Part shown: one piece after another, positions 6,651-12,105 of the stretch | How positions within the stretch are numbered: position 1 is the stretch's first letter | How the letters are laid out: each line of letters opens with the position of its first letter | Assembly: GCA_009377735.1 (NCBI GenBank) | Contig: WHTL01000096.1 | Span: 1-12,105 of the forward strand | Reading direction: 5' to 3' | Source of the DNA: Acidimicrobiia bacterium | GTDB taxonomy: Bacteria > Actinomycetota > Acidimicrobiia > Spongiisociales > ZC4RG35 | DNA: 12,105 nt | Translations under genes and position numbers: made by a program | Notes under the pieces: model-generated | Database searches by the model: none | The model's input: the letters and a program-made list of their open reading frames with translations, nothing else | Told to the model about the DNA's origin: nothing

Positions 6651-7649
6651 CTACTTACAGGTCCAGTGGTGCCAGCCGCCGGCGGGATACTCGTAGACCA
6701 GCCAGGCGGCTACGCCTATGTTTGCCTCGGGGTCGTAGATGGAGCTACCGGCGAATCCAGCTGCGTTGGAGCGTTCTGGCCAATAGCGGGGGAGGTGTTG
6801 GAAGAGACCGCTTGCACCCGAGGAGGGGTTTCGGGCGTTGGGGTCGCCATTCGATTCGCAGTCGATGATTCGAATTGCCCGGTCGACCTCGCTGGCGGGG
6901 AAGTACTGCTCCACCAGGTCTCGCCAGCCTTCGGCACCTGGTTCTCTCGGCTCATCCGAATCATCGCCGGTCTCGTCGCGATAATCCGCAATCACGTCCT
7001 CGGGTATCGAAGGGAGTTTGTCGGGCACGGGTAGGTCGAGACCTCGGGCCAGAAACGCCGCCATCTCCGCCCTCGTCACCAACCGCTCCGGACAGAACTT
7101 GGTGGGGCTACAACCGGAGGTGAGTCCCTTGGACGCAATCAGGGCGATGTCGACCTCATGAACGCTGTCGCTGATGTCCTGGAAGGGGTGGTTGGTGGTG
7201 CCTTCCAGTTCGAGGGCACGGGCGAGGAAGCTCGCCATCTGCTCCCTGGTCACGGGTTCATCGGGGCAGAAATGCTCTCGGGAGCAGCCGTGGGTAACTT
7301 CTGCGGCGGCGATGGCGCGGATGGCGTCGCGGTGGGGATTGTCGTTGGTGTCGACGAACATCTTGTCCTTGGCGGGTTCCAGAGGGAGGGCCCTGGTGAG
7401 GAAGGCCGCCATTTCGGCTCGGGTGACCGGTTCGTCGGGACAGAAGAGCCACTCACCACATCCTGTGGTCACGTCGGCGGCCCAGATTGCGGCTACGGCG
7501 TCCTCGTGGGTGGTACCGTCCGCATCGACATAGGGGCCCTTGCCATCCGCTTCGGGTGGCGCTGACGCGAGGGCCTGGGTGGAGAGCAAGGGGATCGCGA
7601 CGAGAATGATGGTTGCCAGCGCGACGCGCCGGAGCAAGGATTTTTTCAT
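6651..7649 (-). CDS. Secreted SLH-repeat protein with lytic-transglycosylase-like domain
   Basis: A 332-residue cell-wall protein. Residues 1-28 form a signal peptide ending STQALA. Three SLH repeats follow (about 40-92, 97-150, 157-211); each has a Cys-x5-Cys pair (64/70, 122/128, 180/186) spaced by exactly 58 residues and a VTRAEMAAFL-type helix, so the pairs probably form disulfides outside the cell. After an acidic linker (to about 238), residues 240-332 resemble goose-type/SLT transglycosylases and the actinobacterial Rpf-like group: IIDCESNGD puts a likely catalytic Glu at 265, followed by GASGLFQHLPRYW and a Trp-rich end. The inferred role is cleaving or remodelling peptidoglycan while tethered to the envelope. 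The ATG at 7649 is chosen for its basic-hydrophobic signal start and a GAGG site about 8 bases upstream; a frame to 7673 adds no signal. Its leader contains an intrinsic terminator. Confidence 0.9.
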   Translation of the reverse strand: MKKSLLRRVALATIILVAIPLLSTQALASAPPEADGKGPYVDADGTTHEDAVAAIWAADVTTGCGEWLFCPDEPVTRAEMAAFLTRALPLEPAKDKMFVDTNDNPHRDAIRAIAAAEVTHGCSREHFCPDEPVTREQMASFLARALELEGTTNHPFQDISDSVHEVDIALIASKGLTSGCSPTKFCPERLVTRAEMAAFLARGLDLPVPDKLPSIPEDVIADYRDETGDDSDEPREPGAEGWRDLVEQYFPASEVDRAIRIIDCESNGDPNARNPSSGASGLFQHLPRYWPERSNAAGFAGSSIYDPEANIGVAAWLVYEYPAGGWHHWTCK

Positions 7650-7661
7650 GAGGGAAGACCT

Positions 7662-7685
7662 CGGGGTTAACAATCAAAAACCCCG
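7662..7685 (-). promoter_or_regulatory. Alternative leader hairpin next to the SLH ribosome-binding site
   Basis: In the minus-strand transcript CGGGGTT (7685-7679) can pair with AACCCCG (7668-7662) around ten bases. The 5' arm is also the end of the terminator stem plus the first two U's, so the two structures exclude each other. The 3' arm touches the GAGG ribosome-binding site, so this hairpin could dampen translation in read-through transcripts. Confidence 0.4.
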
Positions 7686-7701
7686 GTGAGTTTCACCGGG
7701 G
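7676..7701 (-). terminator. Intrinsic terminator inside the leader of the SLH/transglycosylase gene
   Basis: Reading leftward, CCCCGGTGA (7701-7693) and TCACCGGGG (7689-7681) form a perfect nine-base-pair stem with a three-base loop, followed directly by five T's. This is the best intrinsic terminator in the window. It lies upstream of the SLH start codon, with no other minus-strand gene before it, so it would cut the gene's own leader transcript and act as an attenuator. Confidence 0.7.
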
Positions 7702-7742
7702 ATGAAGCGTTACCTGCACTTTTGCAAGCGTTTTGCTAGCTA

Positions 7743-7779
7743 GAGCAAGAGATTACTGGGCATTTCTGGAAAGTGTGAA
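7743..7779 (-). promoter_or_regulatory. Putative promoter of the SLH/transglycosylase leader
   Basis: On the minus strand TTCACA (7779-7774), 18 bases, then TAATCT (7755-7750) form the best two-box promoter in the window. Transcription would begin near 7743 and give a leader of about 94 bases containing small hairpins, the terminator and the ribosome-binding site. Confidence 0.5.
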
Positions 7780-7816
7780 TCGAAATCGGAGACGAGGACG
7801 GCCGCAGCGAAACAGG

Positions 7817-7829
7817 TATCGTCTTCTTG
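7817..7829 (+). promoter_or_regulatory. Putative leaderless promoter of the SixA-like gene
   Basis: TATCGT (7817-7822) is followed by exactly seven bases and the ATG at 7830. This argues for that ATG over the TTG codon at 7827. There is no Shine-Dalgarno sequence and no clear -35 box. Confidence 0.45.
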
Positions 7830-8324
7830 ATGCGGAGACTTCTCGTGATGCGTCATGGAAAGTCGGACTGGTCTACCGGAATGTCCGACCACGATCGACC
7901 CCTGAACCGTCGCGGCATCGAGGCCGCAAAGACGATGGGGCGTCTCCTCACCGAGGTGGGCGAGGCTCCGGACCATGTCATCACCTCCGGGGCTACCCGG
8001 GCCCAAACGACGGCCGAATTGGCCAGGGAGTCGGGAGATTGGACCGCGGAGATGGAGGTCACCGATGACCTGTATGGGACGGGCATCGACACCGTGCTCT
8101 CGGTGGTGGCGGGTGCCCCGGACGTTGAGCGACTGATGATCGTGGGACACGAGCCCGTTTGGTCCGGACTGGTGGCACACCTAACCGGTGGTGCGGTGGC
8201 GATGAAGACTGCCACGGTTGCCGGGATTGACCTTCTGGTTCGTGATTGGGAGGAGGCGCCCTTGGCGCGGAGTGAGATGGTCTTCGTCCTGCAACCACGT
8301 CACTTCGCCCCGGTCGACCCTTAG
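7830..8324 (+). CDS. sixA: Histidine phosphatase, SixA type
   Basis: A 164-residue cytoplasmic enzyme of the histidine phosphatase superfamily. SixA proteins remove phosphate from phosphohistidine, for example on phosphotransfer proteins; the target here is unknown. The nucleophile motif is LLVMRHGKSDW with His9 and Arg8, RPLNRRG follows, SGATRAQTTAE supplies Arg57, and the second catalytic His is His107 in IVGHEP. Length and the MRHGKSDW start fit SixA rather than the longer phosphoglycerate mutases. The ATG at 7830 is favoured by the -10 box seven bases upstream. It diverges from the SLH gene, and a HAD phosphatase follows after 95 bases. Confidence 0.9.
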   Translation: MRRLLVMRHGKSDWSTGMSDHDRPLNRRGIEAAKTMGRLLTEVGEAPDHVITSGATRAQTTAELARESGDWTAEMEVTDDLYGTGIDTVLSVVAGAPDVERLMIVGHEPVWSGLVAHLTGGAVAMKTATVAGIDLLVRDWEEAPLARSEMVFVLQPRHFAPVDP

Positions 8325-8349
8325 TGCTCACCGGCGTAGGTATGTGCGC

Positions 8350-8376
8350 GTGTTTCGTCGCTGGTCGTTGAAACAC
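8350..8376. promoter_or_regulatory. Inverted repeat between the sixA-like and HAD genes
   Basis: GTGTTTC (8350-8356) and GAAACAC (8370-8376) are perfect seven-base arms with centres 20 bases apart, about two helical turns, as expected for a dimeric regulator. It lies 43 bases before the HAD start codon. It has no T-run, so it is more likely an operator than a terminator; chance occurrence is possible. Confidence 0.3.
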
Positions 8377-8404
8377 CCACGAACCTGCGGTGGGGGGCAC
8401 TTAG

Positions 8405-8419
8405 TAGGCTCGTGTATAG
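8405..8419 (+). promoter_or_regulatory. Possible -10 element of the HAD gene
   Basis: TAGGCT (8405-8410) lies nine bases before the ATG at 8420, and there is no Shine-Dalgarno sequence. This allows a leaderless or nearly leaderless transcript, with two bases more spacing than the five best cases in the window. Confidence 0.3.
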
Positions 8420-9202
8420 ATGAGCAGACAACATTTTCTCCTCGACATGGATGGGGTTCTGGTCCGGGGGAACACTCCTGTGGCCGGTGCGGCCGAGTTC
8501 CTCAAACGTCTCGAGTCGAGCGATCGGCGCTATCTCGTGGTGACCAACAACTCGATGTACACCCCCTTGGACCTGGCGCATCGTCTACGCACCATGGGTC
8601 TCCATATTATTCCCGAGCGGATCTTTACCTCGGCGATGGCGACGGCAAACTTCCTGAACGACCAGGCGCCTGCCGCCACCGCGTTTGTAGTGGGGGAGAG
8701 TGGCCTGACCACAGCTATCCATCATGCGGGATACGTGATCACCGAGATCGACCCCGACTACGTCGTGCTGGGGGAGTCCTCCCAGCTGAATATCGAGACC
8801 ATCACCACGGCTGTTCGCCTCGTCGCCGACGGGGCTCGCTTCATCGCAACCAATCCCGACACCGCCGGACCCACTGAGTCGGGGATAGCCCCAGCAACCG
8901 GTGCCGTGGCTGCTCTGATCGAAAAGGCATCGGGTGTGTCGCCTTATGTGGTGGGTAAACCCAACCCCTATATGTTTCGGGCTGCCCTCAATCACCTCGA
9001 TGTCCACTCCGAGGACACGTACATGGTTGGTGACAATCTCCATACCGATATCAAGGGCGGAATGGAGGCGGGTCTGGAGACCGTGCTCGTGATGAGTGGT
9101 GTCACCGCAGGTGACGCCGTGGTTGCCCGGTCCCCCTATCGGCCCAACCACATCGTGGGGTCAGTCGCCGAGATCAGCCTCTTGACGGAGGATGGTGACT
9201 AG
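8420..9202 (+). CDS. HAD-IIA family phosphatase, NagD-like
   Basis: A 260-residue cytoplasmic hydrolase of the haloacid dehalogenase superfamily, subclass IIA (NagD, PNPase and phosphoglycolate phosphatase relatives). Motif I is LLDMDGVL with nucleophile Asp9 and Asp11; motif II is VVTNNS with Thr42; a C2-type cap lies between about 70 and 170; the Lys of motif III is VGKPNP (Lys180); motif IV is VGDNLHTDIKGG with Asp205 and Asp210. All catalytic residues are present, so it should dephosphorylate small sugar or nucleotide phosphates, but the substrate cannot be predicted. Its last 42 bases overlap the 3' end of the minus-strand gene at 9161. Confidence 0.93.
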   Translation: MSRQHFLLDMDGVLVRGNTPVAGAAEFLKRLESSDRRYLVVTNNSMYTPLDLAHRLRTMGLHIIPERIFTSAMATANFLNDQAPAATAFVVGESGLTTAIHHAGYVITEIDPDYVVLGESSQLNIETITTAVRLVADGARFIATNPDTAGPTESGIAPATGAVAALIEKASGVSPYVVGKPNPYMFRAALNHLDVHSEDTYMVGDNLHTDIKGGMEAGLETVLVMSGVTAGDAVVARSPYRPNHIVGSVAEISLLTEDGD

Positions 9203-9574
9203 AGCAAGCCCGTAGGCATCCGACGGGTTTGCCGCCTCGAAGCTGACCTGATCGTCTACCTTCACGGAGCACCGGTAGCCGTCGTCGAGGCGTACCATCA
9301 CCTGAAAACGATCCCCAAGGAGCTCGACGAGTTGGCTGTCGTTGGGGAGCCAAACGGCGTCGGAGCGGAATACGTAGTCGAGGGACCATTCGGCGGATCC
9401 GCCGAATGTGATCGTTGCCAGACCGGCAAGGGCTGTTACATCGACGGTGAGGTCGGCAAACACGAAGCGACGGTCCTCCAGCCCGGGGAAGGGGATGGCG
9501 AAGGTGTCATGCAACTCCGGCTCCCAAGAAAGGCCTGCGTCCTTCAATTCTTGGGCTACCTCGAGCGAGATCAT
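9161..9574 (-). CDS. Conserved actinobacterial hypothetical protein
   Basis: A 137-residue soluble protein without signal peptide or membrane segment. It starts MISLEVAQELKDAGLSW and continues with FAIPFPGLEDRRFVF, WSLDYVFRSDAVWLP and ELLGDRF. I recognise this pattern from a small actinobacterial family that databases sometimes label a CpaE-like pilus assembly protein; nothing in the sequence supports a pilus role, and its function is unknown. The start at 9574 is preferred over a frame to 9679 because the family begins at MISLE and the longer frame would run into the MerR gene. A TACCCT hexamer lies nine bases upstream and no Shine-Dalgarno site is present. It overlaps the HAD gene tail to tail. 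Confidence 0.75.
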   Translation of the reverse strand: MISLEVAQELKDAGLSWEPELHDTFAIPFPGLEDRRFVFADLTVDVTALAGLATITFGGSAEWSLDYVFRSDAVWLPNDSQLVELLGDRFQVMVRLDDGYRCSVKVDDQVSFEAANPSDAYGLALVTILRQEADLGD

Positions 9575-9583
9575 AGAGACACG

Positions 9584-9627
9584 AGGGTAACGTCCCCCCG
9601 AAACCGGGGCATTTGGCGGGATGCCCC
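9584..9627 (-). promoter_or_regulatory. Promoter-like hexamer and overlapping hairpins between merR and the 9574 gene
   Basis: On the minus strand TACCCT (9589-9584) lies nine bases before the ATG at 9574. Just upstream, GGGGCAT (9606-9612) and ATGCCCC (9621-9627) form a perfect dyad, and CCCCG (9596-9600) can pair instead with CGGGG (9605-9609), so the two hairpins exclude each other. They may end merR transcription weakly or act as an operator; no T-run is present. Confidence 0.35.
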
Positions 9628-9635
9628 TAAGTGGT

Positions 9636-10307
9636 CTAGTCGGATTCCAGAAGACGCCGTAGGGAACGTTCGATGGCAAAGCTGAGAGCCTGGCGTAGCA
9701 GCACTACCCAGAAATCCGCGATCTCACTTCGATCCTGGGCGCTGACGAATCCGTCGAGGAGCTTGCGATCGAAGTCCTCCGCCTTCAGCAACTCGACATA
9801 GTGTTGGGCTAGATCATCTGCGGTGTCCCGCAGGTAACGCATCTCATCGAGGATCACATCCGTTGGCACTCCGATCCCCACCGCTAACCGTGCCAGCTCG
9901 ATGCTCGCCTGGGTCACAGGGAGCCGCTCCCCTTTGCTGGTGCCCTCGAACAGGCGTCGGAGAGAGCCCTCTTCGTCGTCGAGACTCTGCAGAAGCGACA
10001 GGAACTGGACTCGTCCGTCTACCAGCGACCCAGGTTCCGCTATCGGATCCCCCTCCCCCAATGTCTTGGTGAGAAGCTGGGTGCGCGCCTCCGGGTTGAG
10101 GAGTACCCGTATCCCGGAGAGGGAGAATCCCAGGTCCTTGAGTTCCAGGATGGTCTCGATACGCTTCACATGAGCGGAGCTGTAGATCCCGATCCGGCCC
10201 TGTCGTTGTGGAGGGTCGAGGATCCCGATGTGCTGGTACATACGGATGGTGCTCGCGGGTACACCCGTGAGCACCGCAAGATCCTCGATGGTTTCTCCGC
10301 GTCCCAT
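9636..10307 (-). CDS. MerR-family transcriptional regulator
   Basis: A 223-residue DNA-binding protein. The first ~75 residues form a MerR winged helix-turn-helix: IEDLAVLTGVPASTIRMYQHIGIL, the wing segment RQGRIGIYSSAHVKRI, and ILELKDLGFSLSGIRVLL. The rest is helical with no cysteine cluster or recognisable ligand domain, so the signal it senses is unknown; metal sensing of the classic MerR type is unlikely. It is divergent from the receiver-like gene across 231 bases and lies 61 bases before the 9574 gene on the same strand. No Shine-Dalgarno site precedes the ATG; TAAGGT at 10326-10321 could be its -10 box, giving a very short leader. Confidence 0.88.
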   Translation of the reverse strand: MGRGETIEDLAVLTGVPASTIRMYQHIGILDPPQRQGRIGIYSSAHVKRIETILELKDLGFSLSGIRVLLNPEARTQLLTKTLGEGDPIAEPGSLVDGRVQFLSLLQSLDDEEGSLRRLFEGTSKGERLPVTQASIELARLAVGIGVPTDVILDEMRYLRDTADDLAQHYVELLKAEDFDRKLLDGFVSAQDRSEIADFWVVLLRQALSFAIERSLRRLLESD

Positions 10308-10538
10308 TTACTGGGAATAAACCTTAGTCGACCATTGGTATGTCGCGGGGCACAATATCGCTCAGCAACGGCGCTAGACCCCGAGGGATGAGCGAATGGA
10401 TGCGCCGCCGCTGCAACATCTCTGCAGCAAGCGTCGTCGTCCTCCCATTCGCGAGACTCCTTACACTATGGTGCTGACGACCGATGAGACCTGAGCCGAC
10501 CTTTTCCCCTCCGGATTCACATCCTGTCAGGAACAACC
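10308..10538. other. Divergent intergenic region with nested inverted repeats
   Basis: It separates merR from the receiver-like gene. Outer perfect arms GCGAATGG (10392-10399) and CCATTCGC (10445-10452) enclose an inner perfect hairpin, GCTGCA (10410-10415) and TGCAGC (10423-10428). TACACT at 10462-10467 is a possible -10 for the rightward operon, with transcription from about 10475. A 70-codon minus-strand open frame here shows no protein-like features. The nested dyads may be a regulator-binding region or a small structured RNA. Confidence 0.4.
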
Positions 10539-10844
10539 GTGTCTGACCCGAGAATCCTCGTGGTGGGGTCCGATGCCGGTGTGCTGGCGCGTACCATTCG
10601 AGAGCTGCGCCCCCTCGGTCATGACGTCGTGGGAGTGGTTGGCAGCGCCGATATGCGTCACCTGTGGCGTAATGAGAGGTTCGATGCGGTTGTCCTTCGT
10701 GCCGGTCTCGACGATGATCTGCGGGAGTCGTTTGTCGCCGAAATCACCGAAGTGGACGCTGACCTCCCCATCTTTGATCGCGATGAGGACGACGAAGGTT
10801 TGGTCGATTTCCTCGACACGGTCCGATCCAAGCTTGAGGGCTGA
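10539..10844 (+). CDS. Small receiver-like protein lacking phosphorylation residues
   Basis: A 101-residue soluble protein with the order of a CheY receiver: a first strand RILVVGSD, a helix, GHDVVGVVGSA, and a third strand FDAVVLRAGL, then a final helix. The positions needed for phosphorylation are changed: the acidic pair after strand 1 is GSD, the phosphate-accepting Asp position is Arg54 in VVLRAGL, and the Thr and Lys of the later strands are missing. It is also 15-20 residues short. It may be a pseudo-receiver used for protein contact, or a different Rossmann-like fold; the assignment is tentative. The GTG start has AGGA six bases upstream. The stop nearly touches the RNase H-SLOG gene. 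Confidence 0.7.
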   Translation: MSDPRILVVGSDAGVLARTIRELRPLGHDVVGVVGSADMRHLWRNERFDAVVLRAGLDDDLRESFVAEITEVDADLPIFDRDEDDEGLVDFLDTVRSKLEG

Positions 10845-10847
10845 GTG

Positions 10848-11861
10848 ATGATGGTCTCCCGGACGATTGTCTACACCGATGGTGCTTGCTCCGGGAACCC
10901 CGGACCGGGCGGTTGGGCCTGGGCCGTACCCGATGGACCGTATGCAAGTGGGGCTGTTCCTCATACCACCAATCAGCGAATGGAGCTCTCGGCTGGCCTC
11001 GATGCCGTCACAACGCTGGACCATCCCCTAGAGGTGCGATCCGACTCCACCTATATCGTCAACTGCTTTCGGGATCGCTGGTGGGAGGGCTGGATCGCCC
11101 GCGACTGGAAGAACAGCCAGCGTAAACCGGTAGCGAACCGCGATCTCTGGGAGCCGCTCGTGACCGCGGTCAACAACGGTGATGTGGTATTCCGCTGGGT
11201 CAAGGGCCACTCGGGGGACAAATGGAACGACTTCGTGGATGCCTTGGCGGTGGAGTCCGGCGCCGACCAGAAAGCGCTCTCGGGTGTCTCTACCGACCCC
11301 GAATCGGAGATAGAAGCGATCGAGACCGAACTGCGGATGTCGTCGGATCATGAGGGCCAGCGCATTCTGATAACGGGTCATCGCCCACCCGAGCTCGGCG
11401 GTTACGACGACACCGAGATCCAGGACCGACTTCTGGCCCATCTTTGTGACATCGTCCGGGCGAAGGTCGAGATGCATGATGATCTGGTCGTGGTCTCGGG
11501 TATGGGGCTCGGAACCGAGACCCTTGGTGTCGAGGCAGCTGTGAAGTGTGGTGTCGACTACATCCCGGTGCTCCCTTTCCCCGGGATGGAGGAACAGTGG
11601 CCAAAACGTACACGCGATGTATTTCAGCGACTCATGGGCAATGCCAGCGAGGTGGTGACCCTGGATCGGTCCCGGCCTGATAGCAAGCAGGGGCTTGCAG
11701 CCTCCTTCGCACGACGCGACGCGTGGCTTCGTCAGCATACGGATGAGGCCGTGGTGGTGTGGGATGGTGAGGACGGCTACCTCGCCAAGCAGGTCCGCTC
11801 CATCCGAGGCGAGCTTGGTGAGGAGAATGTCTGGGTGGTGGACCCGGCCCATTTCATGTGA
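10848..11861 (+). CDS. RNase HI fused to a SLOG/YpsA-type domain
   Basis: A 337-residue fusion. Residues 4-137 are a complete ribonuclease HI, which cuts RNA in RNA-DNA hybrids: IVYTDGACSGNPGPGGWAW with Asp11, NQRMELSA with Glu46, VRSDSTYIV with Asp66, KGHSG with His121, and NDFVDALA with Asp131, so the catalytic DEDD set is intact. An acidic linker (about 138-170) leads to a Rossmann-like YpsA/DUF1273 domain of the SLOG superfamily: RILITGHRPPELGGYD (from 172) and VVVSGMGLGTETLG (214-226), then ELGEENVWVVDPAHF near the end. SLOG domains bind nucleotides or nucleotide-derived ligands. GAGGG lies seven bases before the ATG at 10848; GTG at 10845 and ATG at 10851 are alternatives. It forms an operon with the receiver-like gene, three bases apart. 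Confidence 0.9.
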   Translation: MMVSRTIVYTDGACSGNPGPGGWAWAVPDGPYASGAVPHTTNQRMELSAGLDAVTTLDHPLEVRSDSTYIVNCFRDRWWEGWIARDWKNSQRKPVANRDLWEPLVTAVNNGDVVFRWVKGHSGDKWNDFVDALAVESGADQKALSGVSTDPESEIEAIETELRMSSDHEGQRILITGHRPPELGGYDDTEIQDRLLAHLCDIVRAKVEMHDDLVVVSGMGLGTETLGVEAAVKCGVDYIPVLPFPGMEEQWPKRTRDVFQRLMGNASEVVTLDRSRPDSKQGLAASFARRDAWLRQHTDEAVVVWDGEDGYLAKQVRSIRGELGEENVWVVDPAHFM

Positions 11862-11892
11862 GCCATGTGACCTAGCCCCTTCCGCGATGGGA

Positions 11893-11905
11893 TACCCTGA
11901 CCGGA
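11893..11905 (+). promoter_or_regulatory. Putative leaderless promoter of the MFS gene
   Basis: TACCCT (11893-11898) is followed by the seven bases GACCGGA and the ATG at 11906. The gap after the RNase H-SLOG stop is 44 bases, so this gene probably has its own promoter. Confidence 0.45.
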
Positions 11906-12105
11906 ATGCGTGTCGGAACGTCACCTCAGCAACTGGGTCGGGTTGAGTTCACCATCCTGATGGCGTTCACCATGGCGGGTGCCGCGCTGGGAACCGACAT
12001 CATTCTTCCGGGGTTCCCCCAATTGCGAGACGCCTTCGGCTTCGCTGTTGATGGGACCGAGGTGTCGGCGGTGGTGTCGGCATTCCTACTCGGTCTGGCG
12101 GTTGC
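11906..12105 (+). CDS. MFS transporter, Bcr/CflA-like (partial)
   Basis: Only the first 66 codons are present; the frame is open to the window edge. After MRVGTSPQQLGRVEF a first membrane helix begins (TILMAFTMAGAALGTDIILP), followed by GFPQLRDAFGF, and a second helix starts at VSAVVSAFLLGLAVA. The pattern of an early helix ending in D-I-I-L-P, a P-x-L-x-x-A-F/L loop and S-x-F-L-L-G-x-A is typical of the Bcr/CflA drug-efflux branch of the major facilitator superfamily. The substrate is unknown. The start is supported by the -10 box seven bases upstream; there is no Shine-Dalgarno site. Confidence 0.75.
   Translation, partial: MRVGTSPQQLGRVEFTILMAFTMAGAALGTDIILPGFPQLRDAFGFAVDGTEVSAVVSAFLLGLAV

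Noticed and set aside
6378..7034. 218-codon plus-strand open frame in and beyond the intergenic region
   Set aside because: Its second half is antisense to the SLH protein, and no start signal or protein-like pattern is seen.
7681..7745. Known riboswitch classes (c-di-GMP, ydaO/c-di-AMP, cobalamin, SAM, fluoride, guanidine)
   Set aside because: None of the conserved core sequences I know for these classes is present, so the leader is reported as an unassigned attenuator.
10324..10536. 70-codon minus-strand frame beginning MFLTGCESG
   Set aside because: The start hints at a lipoprotein-like Cys but lacks a basic and hydrophobic signal region, and no ribosome site or domain is visible; it covers the nested inverted repeats.
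11028..11924. 298-codon minus-strand open frame opposite RNase H-SLOG
   Set aside because: It is antisense to a gene with clear catalytic motifs and its translation shows no domain or compositional logic; long shadow frames are common at this GC content.

Overview
The window reads like the chromosome of a GC-rich actinobacterium, most likely of the class Acidimicrobiia. The evidence is moderately high GC, genes starting without Shine-Dalgarno sites, an actinobacterial-type conserved hypothetical protein (9161-9574), and a secreted SLH protein whose repeats each carry a Cys-x5-Cys pair, a style I associate with Acidimicrobiia. The lineage is an inference from gene character, not from a marker gene. 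I see no IS element, phage gene, CRISPR array, tRNA or rRNA.

Layout. (1) 1-2180, minus strand: an operon of a secreted, membrane-anchored NEW3-type protein, an ABC ATPase and the first codons of a third gene, probably the permease; the genes overlap by 1 and 4 bases. (2) 2259-4770: a minus-strand nitroreductase diverges from deoD (purine nucleoside phosphorylase), followed by an FAD-dependent amine/amino-acid oxidase. (3) 4781-6235, minus: a membrane protein with a spermidine-synthase-like C-terminal domain, convergent with the oxidase. (4) 6236-6650: 415 bases without a convincing gene, holding a strong GC-rich palindrome and imperfect direct repeats. (5) 6651-7649, minus: a secreted SLH plus lytic-transglycosylase-like protein with a structured leader containing an intrinsic terminator. 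(6) 7830-9202, plus: SixA-type phosphatase and a NagD-like HAD phosphatase. (7) 9161-10307, minus: a conserved hypothetical protein, whose 3' end overlaps the HAD gene by 42 bases, and a MerR-family regulator. (8) 10539-11861, plus: a small receiver-like protein lacking the phosphorylation residues, tightly coupled to a fusion of RNase HI with a SLOG/YpsA domain. (9) 11906 to the end: the start of an MFS transporter.

Most of this is ordinary housekeeping and accessory content. Three things stand out: the RNase HI-SLOG fusion with its degenerate receiver-like neighbour; the leader of the SLH/transglycosylase gene, with promoter, hairpins, terminator and a second hairpin touching the ribosome-binding site; and a recurrent promoter geometry, TANNNT then exactly seven bases then ATG, at five genes lacking a Shine-Dalgarno site, which suggests widespread leaderless transcription and fixes several start codons.
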